64,000 nucleotides of DNA, from the NCBI GenBank assembly GCA_018857735.1, contig JABMCL010001079.1, positions 796,501-860,500 of the forward strand. Direction: 5' to 3'. The translations under genes were made by a program, and so were the position numbers. Numbering within the stretch: the first letter of the stretch is position 1; each line of letters begins with the position of its first letter. Source of the DNA: Alviniconcha marisindica. Taxonomy: Eukaryota; Mollusca; Gastropoda; Provannidae. Positions 1 to 11,561 of this stretch are shown here, piece after piece. Under the pieces are notes generated by a model, which saw nothing but the letters and a program-made list of their open reading frames with translations, was not told where the DNA came from and did no database searches.

Positions 1-541
1 ACTACTGCTGTATTTCTGATGTAATGTGAAATAAGGGAAATGGCACAATATGTGAATGCATCATTATTTCTTGTGCTGTGAGTCTTTTCTGGTAAAAATT
101 GCGACATTTTCATGGCCGTCATTTGTGACATGGCTAAGGGAAGGTTAGCTGATTGCAAATGTTTCCTTGAAATCGTTCATGATTGAATAAAAACAGATTT
201 CACAAGAAAGAAGGTGGCTAGTTCTTACTTATAAATGGTATTTATTGTGTGTTGCTTCCTACTAACAGCACCAAACAATGAAAAGATAATCAGGGTCTCG
301 TACGTTACCGATGGTGTCTTCTGAGTGTGTATCACAATATCGTGACTTGTTCCCAACAGAAACTAAAGAACTTAATTTTTTTCACCTGCTTGGTAGATAA
401 CCACATTTCACCTTATTTTTAATGCTTGTTCAGTGACATGAGAGGAGATACGAAATAAATTACAGTCATTTCTTCAGGGTCAGAGATGTGGCTATGAACA
501 GAGTGATGACGATGCTGATTATGTCTTGTTTTTTTGGCCAG
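1..541. other. villin intron sequence, no feature seen
   Basis: AT-rich sequence upstream of the first visible villin exon. No open frame matches gelsolin repeat 4, so the preceding exon must lie outside the window. Confidence 0.5.
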
Positions 542-613
542 GTGCGGGTGGTGCAGTACAAGGAACCACCTCACTTCATGGCCATGTTTGGTGGAAAGAT
601 GATCGTCTTCCAG
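542..613 (+). CDS. villin-like exon v1
   Basis: Residues 1-24 of the visible part. The acceptor is tttttggccag and the donor CAG|gtgagg, phase 0. It holds the conserved [17 protein letters not shown] strand that opens gelsolin repeat 5. I found no earlier exon in bases 1-541. Confidence 0.88.
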
Positions 614-3600
614 GTGAGGCACTTGTCGCTCACTTCCTTGGGTGTCCGTGCTCTGGGCTGCCTACTTTTGTTGTGTGTGCATAAACGCCTTTCTTCTTCG
701 GTTGAGCGACCACTATAATCTGTTGTTATTTTGTTGGTACTGGGGACTGCATTGCAAGCAGCAACCCTCCCCCCCCTCCCCACCCCCCACCCCCCCCAAA
801 AAAAGAGGTATCAAGACTGCAGGCAGTTGCTGCCGCAGATGAGAGCTCATTTCATTCTCATGATGGGTCAGTAGATAATTGTCATATTTTGTTGGCAAGG
901 TCAGGTGGGCATCCAATGCAGTTTTAAGTGACGTGTGCATATCTTTGCTATTCAGGCATTTGATGCTGTGGTTTTGTGTATGGGGGAATGGCAAGGCGAG
1001 TTGGTCACCCAGTACATAAAGTTAAGTGGTGTGTGCATGTCATTGCCAATCCTGAATTCAGCCAGTTGGAAGTGTGTGCTGCTGTGTGTGCACAGGGTGA
1101 ACAAGGCTGGGTGGTGGTCACCCAATGCAGTGTTAAGTGGTGTGTGCATGGCTTCATTAGTCCAGAATTCAGGCAGTTGGAAGTGTGTGCTGCTGTGTGG
1201 GTACGGTGGTGCTATGTGGTGTGTGCATGGCTTTGCTAGCCCTGAACTCAGGTAGTTGGAAGTGTACGCGCACAGGGTGGACAAGGCTGGGTAGTCACCC
1301 AATGCAGTGTTAAGTGGTGTGTGCATGGCTTCATTGGTCCTGAACTCAGGTAGTTGGAAGTGTGTGTGCGCACAGGGTGGACAAGGCTGGGTGGCTACCC
1401 AATGCAGTGTTAACTGGTGTGTGCATGGCTTCATTGGTCCTGAATTCAGGTAGTTGGAAGTGTGTGCGCACAGGGTGGACAAGGCTGGGTGGTGTTAACT
1501 GGTGTGTGCATGGCTTCATTGGTCCTGAACTCAGGTAGTTGGAAGTGTGTGCGCACAGGGTGGACAAGGCTGGATGGTGTTAACTGGTGTGTGCATGGCT
1601 TCATTGGTCCTGAACTCAGGTAGTTGGACGTGTGTGCGCACAGGGTGGACAAGGCTGGGTGGTGTTAACTGGTGTGTGCATGGCTTCATTGGTCCTGAAC
1701 TCAGGTAGTTGGAAGTGTGTGCGTACAGGGTGGACAAGGCTGGGTGGTGTTAACTGGTGTGTGCATGGCTTCATTGGTCCTGAATTCAGGTAGTTGGAAG
1801 TGTGTGCGCACAGGGTGGACAAGGCTGGGTGGTTACCCAGTGCAGTGTTAACTGGCATGTGCATGGCTTCATTGGTCCTGAATTCAGGTAGTTGGAAGTG
1901 TGTGCGTACAGGGGGGCTACATCGTGTGTGCATATCGTTGTCAACCCTGAATTCAGCCAGTTGGAAGTGTGTGCTGCTGTGTGTGTACAGGGGGGCAAGG
2001 CTGGCTGGGCACCTGGGGAAAAGAGTGTGGACGGACCAGGTGACAAATACATGCTGCAGGTGCGCGGTACCTCCACACACGACACCAAAGCTGTACAGGT
2101 AAGTGTTTCTGTTCTGCCTCCTTTTAACACAGTCTTTAGCTGGTGCTGAAAACCAAAGGAATGAGGAGAGAAGTGGTTAAAAAGAAAAGAAAAAGATGCA
2201 GTGGAAGAAGTTGGCAACAAGAATAGAAATTAATTGAAACATCCAGCAAAATAAAATGTTGATCTACTTCTTCTGATGATGGACATGGGAATCTCTGTAG
2301 TCAGGGTAAAACTCCACAATGGGTGGTGTGCAAAAAACATGAAATTATTAAATTCCTTTGAAAGAATTATGTGATGATTTTTAGGGGTTTATATGTGTGT
2401 GTGTATGTGTGTGTGAGTGTGTGTGTGAGCATGTGTGAGCATGTGTGTGGATGTTAATATGTACTGCAAATTTTCCTGTTGAGACTTCATTTGTCACTTG
2501 TATTTTACCCCAGATGTTTGCTCTGTTACACAGGTTGATCTGAAGGCATCTTCACTCAACTCCAACGATGTCTTTGTTATTTTTACCAAGACAGCCGTCT
2601 ACATCTGGGCTGGGAAGGTACAAAGCATTTCTTTGTTCAGATTCTTCTTTCTGACGACTAGAAAATGGATTTGATCTGTAATGAATTCCTTGGCTATACC
2701 GGAGCTCAGTTTTTGAAAAAATCTAACTTTGTTCTTTATGTGCGAACATATATGTGATGTAATTCAGATTTGCATGATCTTGAGTGCAAATGTTCTTTTT
2801 TATATTTTTTTTATTAAGGTTCTACTGAATAAAGAAAAAAAGTCATAGTGTGCATGTGTTCTTTCAGGGCTGCACTGGAGATGAGCGTGAGATGGCAAAA
2901 ACTGTTGCTGCTCGCTCCCCAAGGTAAATAACTGACTTCTTTTGTGACCATATCGAAGATCAGGTTTCGATCACTTTCTGCTCTCTTTTTTCTGGACATT
3001 TATTGTGATGTAGATTTCAACATTTAACCAGTGCTTTGGATATATTAAGTAATTTGATGTTTTACGCCCAGTCAGCCATCAGGGCAAGTTTTGGATGTAC
3101 TGACCACCAGAATTAATCAACTTTATGCAGGAACATCTCTCTGTGTACAAACAGAAATAGCAGTTCATTTTCTTGTGTGAATGTTGGATGGCCACAACTG
3201 ATTTATCTTTCCTATGTGTGGCTGTATTATTAACTTTGTTTCCGCGGAAGATAGTACACAATCATGTATGTATCAAAAATGATATGTTCTGTGAAGTTGA
3301 ATTGAAATCCCTCGATTTGCTGGACTACTGTTAAGATGGGAAGTATTACCATTTTTATATGTGTGTATCTCATATGAGCTTTTATCACAATCGTATAGAT
3401 GGATTTTTCTCTCAAGAAGGGCTGTTAGAGATGTACTGTCTGTGATTGGGGTGGCAGTTTGCCTGTCACTGCTCAAGAGGTGATGGACCCTTCGAGGAAA
3501 CCAACTAGGATTGGTCAAATATCTTTTGGGCACACTGAGTACAGACGCTTCTTGATGTCAGTAAATTCAAGTAAACCCAGCTTCTGTCAAATTGTGCATT

Positions 3601-6600
3601 TTAGCCCTGATCCCAGGTACAGTCTTGAATATGTCGGCAAGGGTTCTAGCCGTAATGGCATCCTCCTTCTCCATTGCTGTGTCACATTTCAAAGCATGCT
3701 GGAACAGGGCTTATGCTTCTAAAACTGTGTGTTGGCCATGCTGCAAATCTTAGACGCTTATGATAAGCTCAGCCCTCCAGACTGATGTTCATGTTGACGT
3801 CTTGTTCAGACAGATAAGAGGACATGTATTTTGGGGTAAGACCCTTCTGTTGTGATGCCAAACTTGTGTGGAAGGCTGTAAGGGGGAACAGATTTGTTTG
3901 TTTTGTGCATCACTGACACTTTCAAACCAAGCCTTGTGTTGGGTGGAAGGGGTGGAGTAGGGGTGGGGTGGGGGGGGCAGCAGTGTTGAACACATTGTGG
4001 AGACATTCCGTGGTTGTTTGTACTGTGTGTTGTTTTAAAGCTCTGTCATACCATGAAGCCTTTGAAAGTGGTGGCAGCAGTTCTGCACTCTCTGTGCATG
4101 TCAGTCTTTCAAGCTGCGTGCAAACAGTTGGCTTTGATCGTAAATTTGGTTGTATCGGCAGTGGTAATCTGTGCTGTAGGAGTGTGCTATGACGTGAACT
4201 TGAAGTGGTGTGACATGCTTGTGTAGATATCAGCCTTTTGAACACTTTCTCAGTAGAGGGTTTGGTTTCTGAGCAACCCATGCCTTCTTGTAGGCAGGGT
4301 TGTGTAGTTTGAATGGCACTTGAAGCTGTTGAGGGTGTTGGTGTGTGTGTGTGTTGTGTTGTGTTGTGCTGCTCGGACACGGCGTGTGTGTTGTTGTTAG
4401 CTGGCACTTTTGGCTGTTGGTCTGGCTTTGATTGTATAGACTGCCCCTGGTTGGTTTATCATTGCAGCTGATCACGCTCCGTTTGAATTGTATAATGTGC
4501 CGGTTGCTGATTTAGAGTTGATCTTGCCATAGCATGTTCACTTTTGATTGCTGCTTTCTATTCAGCTTGTGACACAAAAACAGAAACTGTTAACAAACCC
4601 ATAAAAATGAATAAAACACGCATTAAAAATTAATCTCCAGTGCAATTTTTTGTTTTTGCTTTGAAACTTATGAATAGGTTGTGGCTTGACCATAGCACTC
4701 TAGGGATTAATCTGACATGTAAATGTTGTGTTGGTTGTTCAACAGGGCTGTCACCATGGTATTTGAGGGACAAGAGAAAGATGACTTCTGGAATGTTCTG
4801 GGAGGCAAGGAGGAATACGCTTCTGAAAAACGTTTACAGGTATGTTTAAAAGCAGTTATTTTTTCCTGTCGCCACAACTTTTCAGACTGAATTTGTTAGA
4901 AACATACACACACAGGAAATGCACAAGCACACATGCATGTATGTGCATGCACATGCATGCATGCATGCACACACACATGCACATGTGCACACACACATGC
5001 ATGCACACATGCACAAACACACACACTCTCACTCTCTCTTTTCTCCCACGCCAGCCGTACAAAACAGAAATGCGTAAAGCAACAAAAGAAAAAAACAGTT
5101 ATGCACATGCACAATAACCAGTAAAGTGCAAAATTGTCCAACAGACTCTGTAGACAGAAATATTAGTTTGAGGTAGAAATATCAGTTTGAGACGGAAATA
5201 CCCATTGTTAGTGTACCAGATTTGTTCATCATGCCTGACCATTGGCCTTTTGTGAGCAGGATGGAGGCAGCCACCCCCCTCGCCTCTTCCAGATCTCCAA
5301 CGCTTCTGGCAGTGTCAAGGCCGAGGAGCTGCATGACTTTGTTCAGGTGGGTGACTTTGGGTGACTGTTCAGAGGGGTCTTCAGGCCTGTATAGGTGGGT
5401 GACTGGGTGACTGTTCAGAGGGGTCTTCAGGCCTGTATAGGTGGGTGACTGGGTGACTTTGTTCGGAGGGGTCTTCAGGCCTGTATAGGTGGGTGACTGG
5501 GTGACTGTTCAGAGGGGTCTTCAGGCCTGTATAGGTGGGTGACTTTGGGTGACTGTTCAGAGGGGTCTTCAGGCCTGTATAGGTGGGTGACTTTGTTCAG
5601 AGGGGTCTTCAGGCCTGTATAGGTGGGTGACTGGGTGACTGTTCAGAGGGGTCTTCAGGCCTGTATAGGTGGGTGACTTTGTTCAGAGGGGTCTTCAGGC
5701 CTGTATAGGTGGGTGACTTTGTTCAGAGGGGTCTTCAGGCCTGTATAGGTGGGTGACTTTGGGTGACTTTGTTCAGAGGGGTCTTCAGGCCTGTATGCAC
5801 AGGGTTGAAGGTGTGAGTATGGCTTTGGTAGTACAGAGAATGTAGGGAAGCAATGACAGCAAACAGAGATGATATTCCCAGTATTGTTTCTCACAGGCAT
5901 TGTGTGTTTTGTGCTGAACAGGGAGCCATGCGTATGAAGAAGCAGTGCAATAGCACGTGTGTTTTGTGCTGAAGGGTGGGATGTGTGGATGAAGAAGCAG
6001 TGCAATAGCACGTGTGTTTTGTGCTGAAGGTTGGGATGTGTGGATGAAGAAGCAGTGCAGTGTCGTGTGTGTTCTGTGCTGAAGGGTGGGATGTGTGGAC
6101 GAAGAAGCAGTGCAGTGGCACATGTGTTTTGTGTTGAAGGGTGGGATGTGTGGATGAAGAAGCAGTGCAATGGCACATGTGTTTTGTGTTGAAGGGTGGG
6201 ATGTGTGGATGAAGAAGCAGTGCAGTGGCACGTGTGTTTTGTGCTGAAGGGTGGGATGTGTGGATGAAGAAGCAGTGCAGTGGCACATGTGTTTTGTGTT
6301 GAAGGGTGGGATGTGTGGATGAAGAAGCAGTGCAGATGGCTGGGGCTGAAGGGTGGGATGTGTGGATGAAGAAGCAGTGCATGGCACTGTGTTTTGTGTT
6401 GAAGGGTGGGATGTGTGGATGAAGAAGCAGTGCAATGGCACGTGTGTTTTGTGCTGAAGGGTGGGATGTGTGGATGAAGAAGCAGTGCAATGGCACGTGT
6501 GTTTTGTGCTGAAGGGTGGGATGTGTGGATGAAGAAGCAGTGCAATGGCACGTGTGTTTTGTGCTGAAGGGAGGGATGTGTGGATGAAGAAGCAGTGCAA

Positions 6601-6815
6601 TGGCACGTGTGTTTTGTGCTGAAGGGTAGGATGTGTGGATGAAGAAGCAGTGCAATGTTCTGTGTGTTCTGTGCTGAACAGGAGGATCTGGTCCCGGAGG
6701 ATGTGATGCTGCTGGACTGCTGGGAGTGCCTGTACCTGTGGGTGGGCAAGGGCTCCAACAAGATGGAGAGGGAGCAGGCGCAGGTCTTGGCTTTGGTCAG
6801 TGCCATGTCCTCCTC

Positions 6816-6846
<31 letters not shown>

Positions 6847-7000
6847 TTGTGTGTGTGTGTATGTGCATGCATGCATGTGTATGTTGGTATGTGTGTGCAT
6901 GCTTGTGTGAATGTGTTTGTGTGCATGTGTTCGCAATGTTTGTGGTGTGGTATGGTTGTATGTGTGTGTATGTATGTGTGTGTATGTATGTGTGCGCGTA

Positions 7001-7037
<37 letters not shown>

Positions 7038-7793
7038 ATATGTACATGTATGTGCTTGTGGGTCAGTAGTATGTACATGTGGGTCTTTTCTCATATTGCT
7101 GTTTTTTCTCCGTTGGAGACTTTTCAGTTTGTAAAATGAAATATCTAAAGCCAGGCGGTATTTGCAGATCATGTACAGACTTTGTTTAGGGCTGATATCA
7201 GTTTTTGTTTCTTTGCAGGAATATCTGAAGACAGACCCATCAGGCCGAGATCCTGACACACCCATCATGAAAATCAGTCAGGGATTTGAACCCCCATCGT
7301 TCACAGGATTCTTTGGAGTCTGGGACCGAGACTTGTGGAGTGTAAATGACTCTCTCTTTTCTCTCTCATGTTTCCTCATTCATTTACTGATTTTCGTTTT
7401 TTACTCAGTAAATCAGATTGATGAAAAAAAGGTTTTGGTAGCACTTATTGTGTTAACTGCAGACATTTCTGGAAGAAGAAGAAAGTTTCTGTAACTGATG
7501 AGAAGATATTGAATTCTCTTTGTTGATCTTACCATGTGCACAGCTGATTTGGGTTTGCCTTGTTTCATCTGATCACAGTCAAATTCATTGTCAGTGCATG
7601 CCAGACATCTGACTTGGTCCCCCGCCCCCTCCTATTTTCTAATATTTTTGTATTTGCTAGTGCAATAAACATGCTGTTGAAGTATGGACATAGGTGTACC
7701 TATCAGATCATATCATCATCATCATCAATCATAACAATAATTAAAGTGTTTATGAGAGCAGAATGTTGTCCATAGAGACTGTTCTAAGCACAT

Positions 7794-7841
<48 letters not shown>

Positions 7842-10800
7842 GGCACAGGCACCCGCACCCACAAAGCTATACAAAGCTTAATTTACATAATCATCATCAT
7901 CATCATCATGGGGGACGGTACTGACGGCAGTGTCGGTTTGCCTGGTTACAGAAAGGCAAGTCCTTTGAGGAGCTGAAAAAGGAGCTTGGTGAGGCCAACA
8001 TCCCCATGCAGCAAGTCCAGCAGGTGGGTCTCGGCTTGCTTACCTCTTCTCTCTTGCTACCATTTAAACCTGGGTATTTGACCCACAAATCTGAAACAAA
8101 GTTGACTGCTAGCATTCTAAAACAAGACCCAAACACATTAAATGGTAAAAAGAAAGCTATTTATTAGGACAAAACACAGCAGGAGTTTGACCAAAGAAAA
8201 TCCAAGCACATAAAAGGTTAAAAAGAAAGCTGTTTATTATGACAAGACAAAACACAACAGGAATTTGACCAGAGAAGATCTGAACACATAAAAGGTTAAA
8301 AAGAACACTACTTATAATGACAAAACACAACAGGAATTTGACCATGACCCTCAGAAACCTTTCTCTGGGCTGATACATTTCTAATGTTGTGGAGTTTCTC
8401 CAGAACTTTGCAAGGAGGTTGTTGTTGGTTTTTATTTTTGCTGCTGTTGGGTCTTCAACATGTACAGACCTGCAGCGGTGGGCACCTGTGTTTTTGTTTA
8501 GTTTCAAAGGGCTGGACACTTGAGTCCTTCTTTCATCACACTGAAAGGTTCAAACAAACACTTATTTATTTTAACATGGACACACAGTATGCAAATGTTT
8601 GACGAAATCCCCTTTATCAAGCCACAAAACGACACTTAACAGATAAACGGTCAAAATCGATGAAAAATGAAAGAAAAATACTTTTTTTGGTTGGGTTTTT
8701 ACAGCTTGTTCGGTGCTTGGAAGATTGTTGGCATGACTGTGATGTGTAATCGGTGTGATTTCTCACACTGGAGGGAAAGGGGAGAAGACTACTGCCAGAT
8801 CTTGGATTTAAACCTGCATCTGCTCAATTCTGAGTCCAGTCTGTGGATCATCTGGGCGCACGCAGCACCTCCTGGACCACTTGCCTTGAGGAGCTTGAAC
8901 CTTTTCTCATGTGTACATTACAGTGGCCAATGTCCTGCTGACATATCCTATGGTGCTGTCCTGTCTGTAATTATTGCAACACACTAACTGATTCATTTAA
9001 CGTATTTTGCGGCATGCTGACTTTGTGCAGAATGGAGCCAATGGCCCCCAGAGCTTTAGCGAAATGCCCAAGTATTCTTATGAAGAGTTGATCGTGGACA
9101 TCGACCAGCTTCCCCACGGTGTGGACCCTGCTGCTCGGGAGGTAAGTTCCCTCCACAAGAAGTGAATAACACAAGATACACAAGGCATAGCCTCCTAGCC
9201 AGCTCATATATAGGGATCCCCCCCCCCCCCCCCTCCAACCTCCCACCCCTCCTTTATCCCCTCCTCCAATCTCACACCTCCACTTCACCTTCTTGTCTCC
9301 CCCTCGCCTCCCTCCCCCACACACTCACCTCCCCCCCTTCCTACCTCCCCTCCACACCTCACCCTCTTCTAGCTCCCCTCACCCACACTTCCACCCCCCC
9401 CCCCCTCCTAGCCAGCTCATATATAGGGATCCCCCCCCCCACCTCCCACCCCTCCTTTATCCCCTCCTCCAATCTCATACCTCCACTTCACCTTCTTCCT
9501 GTCTCCCCCTCGCCTCCCTCCCCCACACACTCGCCTCACCCCCTTCCTACCTCACCTCCCCACCTCATCCTCTTCTAGCTCCCCTCACCCCCCCCCCCCT
9601 CCTGCCTCACCCTCACCTCCCCCCTTCTAGCCCCCCCCCCTTCCTGCCTCCCCCTTACCCACACCTCACCCCCTTCCTGCATCACCCTCACCTCCTCCCC
9701 CCCCGCCACCACTTCTCCCCCCTTCCTGCCTCCCCTCCCCCACTCCTCACCCCCTTCCTGCCCCCCCCTCACCCACACCTCACCCCTTCCTGCCTCACCC
9801 CCCCAACCTCACCCCCTTCTTGCCCCCCCCCCCCCTCTCCCTCCCTCCCTGCTTCCCCCTCACCCACACCTTGCCCCTTTCATGCCTCCCCTCTCCCCAC
9901 CTTCCCCCTTCCACCTTCCTCCTCACCCCCCCCCCCCCCCCGTCTCGAAAATTGTCCATAGTTGCCATTTGTTGAATGTTGGCTGAATGCTGCCAATGCT
10001 ATGGTTGGCCCAGATATAGCTGTCTGCTTCAAACTCCCGCCCCCCACCCCTCCCCCCAACCCCAACTTTTGGAAGAATGGCTGATTCAGTGAGAGAAATT
10101 TGCAACAGAATGTTTCTGTTGGTAAGACATGGTATGATTAGGGTTTGCTGAGGACACAGTCATAAATAAACTGAACCTGGTTGGGTAGTCTGAGGACACA
10201 GTCATAAATAAACTCAACCTGGCTTGGGTAGTCTGAGGACACAGTCATAAATAAACTGAACCTGGTTGGGTAGTCTGAGGACACAGTCATAAATAAACTC
10301 AACCTGACTGGGGTATGCTGAGGACACAGTCATAAATAAACTCAACCCTGACTGGGTATGCTGAGGACACAGTCCATAAATAAACTCAACCTGACTGGGT
10401 ACCTAAGACACAGTCCTAAATAAACTCAACCTGACTGGGTATGCTGAAGACACAGTCCTAAATAAACTCAACCTGACTGGGGTATGCTGAGGACACAGTC
10501 ATAAATAAACTCAACCTGACTGGGTATGCTCAAGACACAGTCCTAAATAAACTCAACCTGACTGGGTACCTCAAGACACAGTCCTAAATAAACTCAACCT
10601 GACTGGGGTAGGCTGAGACACAGTCTAAATCAAACTCAACCTGATGGGGTAGGCTGAGGACACAGTCATAAACAAACTCAACCTGATTCGGGTATGCAGA
10701 AGAAGTCCTAAATAAACTCAACCTGACTGGGGTATGCTGAAGACACAGTCCTAAATAAACTCAACCTGACTGGGGTAGGCTGAGGACAGTCATAAACGAA

Positions 10801-11561
10801 CTCCACCTGGTTGGGTATGGTGAGGACACAGTCGTAAACAAACTCCACCTGGTGGGGTATGGTGAGGACACAGTCGTAAACAAACTCCACCTGGTTGGGT
10901 ATGGTGAGGACACAGTCGTAAACAAACTCCACCTGGTTGGGTATGGTGAGGACACAGTCGTAAACAAACTCCACCTGGTTGGGTATGGTGAGGACACAGT
11001 CGTAAACAAACTCCACCTGGTGGGGTAGGGTGAGGACACAGTCGTAAACAAACTCCACCTGGTGGGGTAGGGTGAGGACACAGTCGTAAACAAACTCCAC
11101 CTGGTGGGGTATGGTGAGGACACAGTCGTAAACAAACTCCACCTGGTGGGGTAGGGTGAGGACACAGTCGTAAACAAACTCCACCTGGTTGGGTATGGTG
11201 AGGACACAGTCGTAAACAAACTCCACCTGGTTGGGTATGGTGAGGACACAGTCGTAAACAAACTCCACCTGGTTGGGTAGGGTGAGGACACAGTCGTAAA
11301 CAAACTCCACCTGGTGGGGTAGGGTGAGGACACAGTCGTAAACAAACTCCACCTGGTTGGGTAGGGTGAGGACACAGTCGTAAACAAACTCCACCTGGTT
11401 GGGTAGGGTGAGGACACAGTCGTAAACAAACTCCACCTGATTTTCAGATTCATCTGAGGGATGAGGACTTCAAAAGAATCTTTGGGATGGCGTACACCGA
11501 GTTCAGCAAGCTCCCAGCCTGGAAGCAGAAGGAGATGAAGAAGAACAACAAACTCTTCTAG
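542..11561 (+). CDS. villin/advillin-like actin-binding protein, 3' half (11 exons, 5' end outside window)
   Basis: Calcium-regulated actin severing, capping and bundling protein of the gelsolin superfamily. Exons at 542-613, 1991-2098, 2534-2617, 2868-2923, 4746-4839, 5260-5346, 6682-6795, 7219-7341, 7952-8023, 9031-9141 and 11448-11561 join in frame into 344 residues and a TAG stop. Residues 1-138 match gelsolin repeat 5 ([11 protein letters not shown], then NSNDVFVIF and YIWAGKG). Residues 139-246 match repeat 6 ([28 protein letters not shown]). Residues 247-270 are a linker, and about 285-344 form a villin headpiece (LPHGVDP, FGM..TEF..LPAWKQ, final KLF). The headpiece excludes plain gelsolin. 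Villin, advillin and other headpiece proteins cannot be separated without the N-terminal repeats. No start codon is visible because the gene begins upstream of the window. Confidence 0.9.
897..1990 (+). repeat. minisatellite, 85-110 bp unit, before villin exon v2
   Basis: About ten copies. The motif TGGACAAGGCTGG recurs exactly every 85 bp at 1476, 1561, 1646, 1731 and 1816; outer copies carry an extra cacccaatgcagtgttaag segment. Each unit ends in a near copy of the real v2 acceptor and exon start (gcacag followed by ggtggacaaggctgg). Confidence 0.9.
1991..2098 (+). CDS. villin-like exon v2
   Basis: Residues 25-60. The acceptor is tgtgtacag and the donor CAG|gtaagt, phase 0. It begins GGKAGW and contains [11 protein letters not shown], as in repeat 5. 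Its first roughly 25 bases and its acceptor are copied in the array just upstream. Confidence 0.88.
2534..2617 (+). CDS. villin-like exon v3
   Basis: Residues 61-88, including [12 protein letters not shown] and AVYIWAGK, the core strands of repeat 5. The acceptor is gttacacag and the donor AAG|gtacaa, phase 0. Confidence 0.9.
2868..2923 (+). CDS. villin-like exon v4
   Basis: Residues 89-107, [11 protein letters not shown]. This is the helix with the acidic residues that usually bind the type-II calcium ion in gelsolin repeats. It ends in phase 2 (AG|gtaaat), completed by the first base of v5. Confidence 0.87.
2924..4745. other. villin intron 4, mostly unique sequence
   Basis: No exon seen. 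It carries a short dispersed motif near 3058-3095 (gttttacgcccagtcagcca) that recurs near 30017-30060. Confidence 0.5.
4746..4839 (+). CDS. villin-like exon v5
   Basis: Residues 107-138, with the family motif [21 protein letters not shown] closing repeat 5. The acceptor is gttcaacag and the donor CAG|gtatgt. Confidence 0.9.
5260..5346 (+). CDS. villin-like exon v6
   Basis: Residues 139-167 ([12 protein letters not shown]), the first strand of repeat 6. The donor CAG|gtgggtga and the last 12 exon bases recur in the downstream array. Confidence 0.9.
5347..5800 (+). repeat. minisatellite, about 37-50 bp unit, after villin exon v6
   Basis: About ten copies of cttcaggcctgtataggt joined by gggtgactttgttcagagggg. 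The part gactttgttcag equals the last 12 bases of exon v6, and gtgggtga equals its donor. Confidence 0.9.
5886..6672 (+). repeat. minisatellite, about 53 bp unit, before villin exon v7
   Basis: About 14 copies containing ttttgtgctgaagggtggga and gatgaagaagcagtgcaa. The first copy reads gtgctgaacag|ggag, the same as the v7 acceptor context (gtgctgaacag|gagg). Read on the minus strand it gives a long open frame with no protein-like features. Confidence 0.9.
6682..6795 (+). CDS. villin-like exon v7
   Basis: Residues 168-205, [12 protein letters not shown] then [16 protein letters not shown], the calcium-site region of repeat 6. The donor is ctttg|gtcagt, phase 0. Confidence 0.92.
6817..7045. 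repeat. (GT)n-rich microsatellite
   Basis: Alternating GT with ATGC interruptions in the v7-v8 intron. Confidence 0.95.
7219..7341 (+). CDS. villin-like exon v8
   Basis: Residues 206-246, [11 protein letters not shown] through [15 protein letters not shown], the well-conserved end of repeat 6. The acceptor is tctttgcag and the donor AGT|gtaaat. Confidence 0.93.
7795..7842. repeat. (CA)n microsatellite
   Basis: About 22 CA units in the v8-v9 intron. Confidence 0.95.
7952..8023 (+). CDS. villin-like exon v9
   Basis: Residues 247-270, [13 protein letters not shown], the linker helix between repeat 6 and the headpiece. The acceptor is tggttacag and the donor CAG|gtgggt. Confidence 0.88.
8105..8660 (-). 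repeat. dispersed repeat family R1, minus orientation, several units
   Basis: Units with cacataaaaggttaaaaaga followed by tttattatgacaa and aaacacaacaggaatttgac. The same family occurs at 43139-43250 and 61275-62025. Three tandem units lie at 8105-8350 and a further degenerate copy near 8540-8660. Confidence 0.8.
9031..9141 (+). CDS. villin-like exon v10
   Basis: Residues 271-307. It contains [21 protein letters not shown], the N-terminal subdomain of the villin headpiece. The acceptor is tttgtgcag and the donor GAG|gtaagt. Confidence 0.92.
9198..9945 (+). repeat. long polypyrimidine (C/T) tract
   Basis: About 750 bases, almost all C and T, with many C8-C17 runs, in the last villin intron. 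It contains a direct duplication starting agccagctcatatatagggat at about 9198 and 9411. The strand asymmetry would favour triplex formation (inference). Confidence 0.9.
10130..11440 (+). repeat. 42-bp minisatellite before villin exon v11
   Basis: About 30 copies. The left half is diverged (cagtcataaataaactcaac). The right half, from about 10800, is highly uniform (cagtcgtaaacaaactccac) with a strict 42-bp period. The array ends 8 bp before the AG of the last exon. Because 42 is a multiple of three, frames on the minus strand stay open. Confidence 0.95.
11448..11561 (+). CDS. villin-like exon v11, headpiece C-terminus and stop
   Basis: Residues 308-344 and TAG. The three core phenylalanines of the C-terminal headpiece are present (DFKRIFGM and TEF), followed by LPAWKQ and a terminal KLF. 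The usual charged KKEK-type patch reads KKNN here. The acceptor is cctgattttcag. Confidence 0.95.
   Translation: MHLRDEDFKRIFGMAYTEFSKLPAWKQKEMKKNNKLF

Noticed and set aside
952..2220. Repetitive minus frames with AHTSNYL units
   Set aside because: Translation of the 85-bp array before villin v2, opposite to the gene, with no domain.
5655..7268. Minus-strand open frame of 537 codons
   Set aside because: It spans two minisatellites and a (CA)n tract and lies over real villin exons on the other strand. The text is repetitive ([11 protein letters not shown]) with no domain.
7560..7775. Small frames in the v8-v9 intron
   Set aside because: No similarity to the gelsolin family, and the exon join without them is in phase and complete.
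10708..11436. Minus-strand 242-codon frame of 14-residue repeats
   Set aside because: The DNA unit is 42 bp, a multiple of three, so a frame stays open by arithmetic. No start context or flanking coding sequence.
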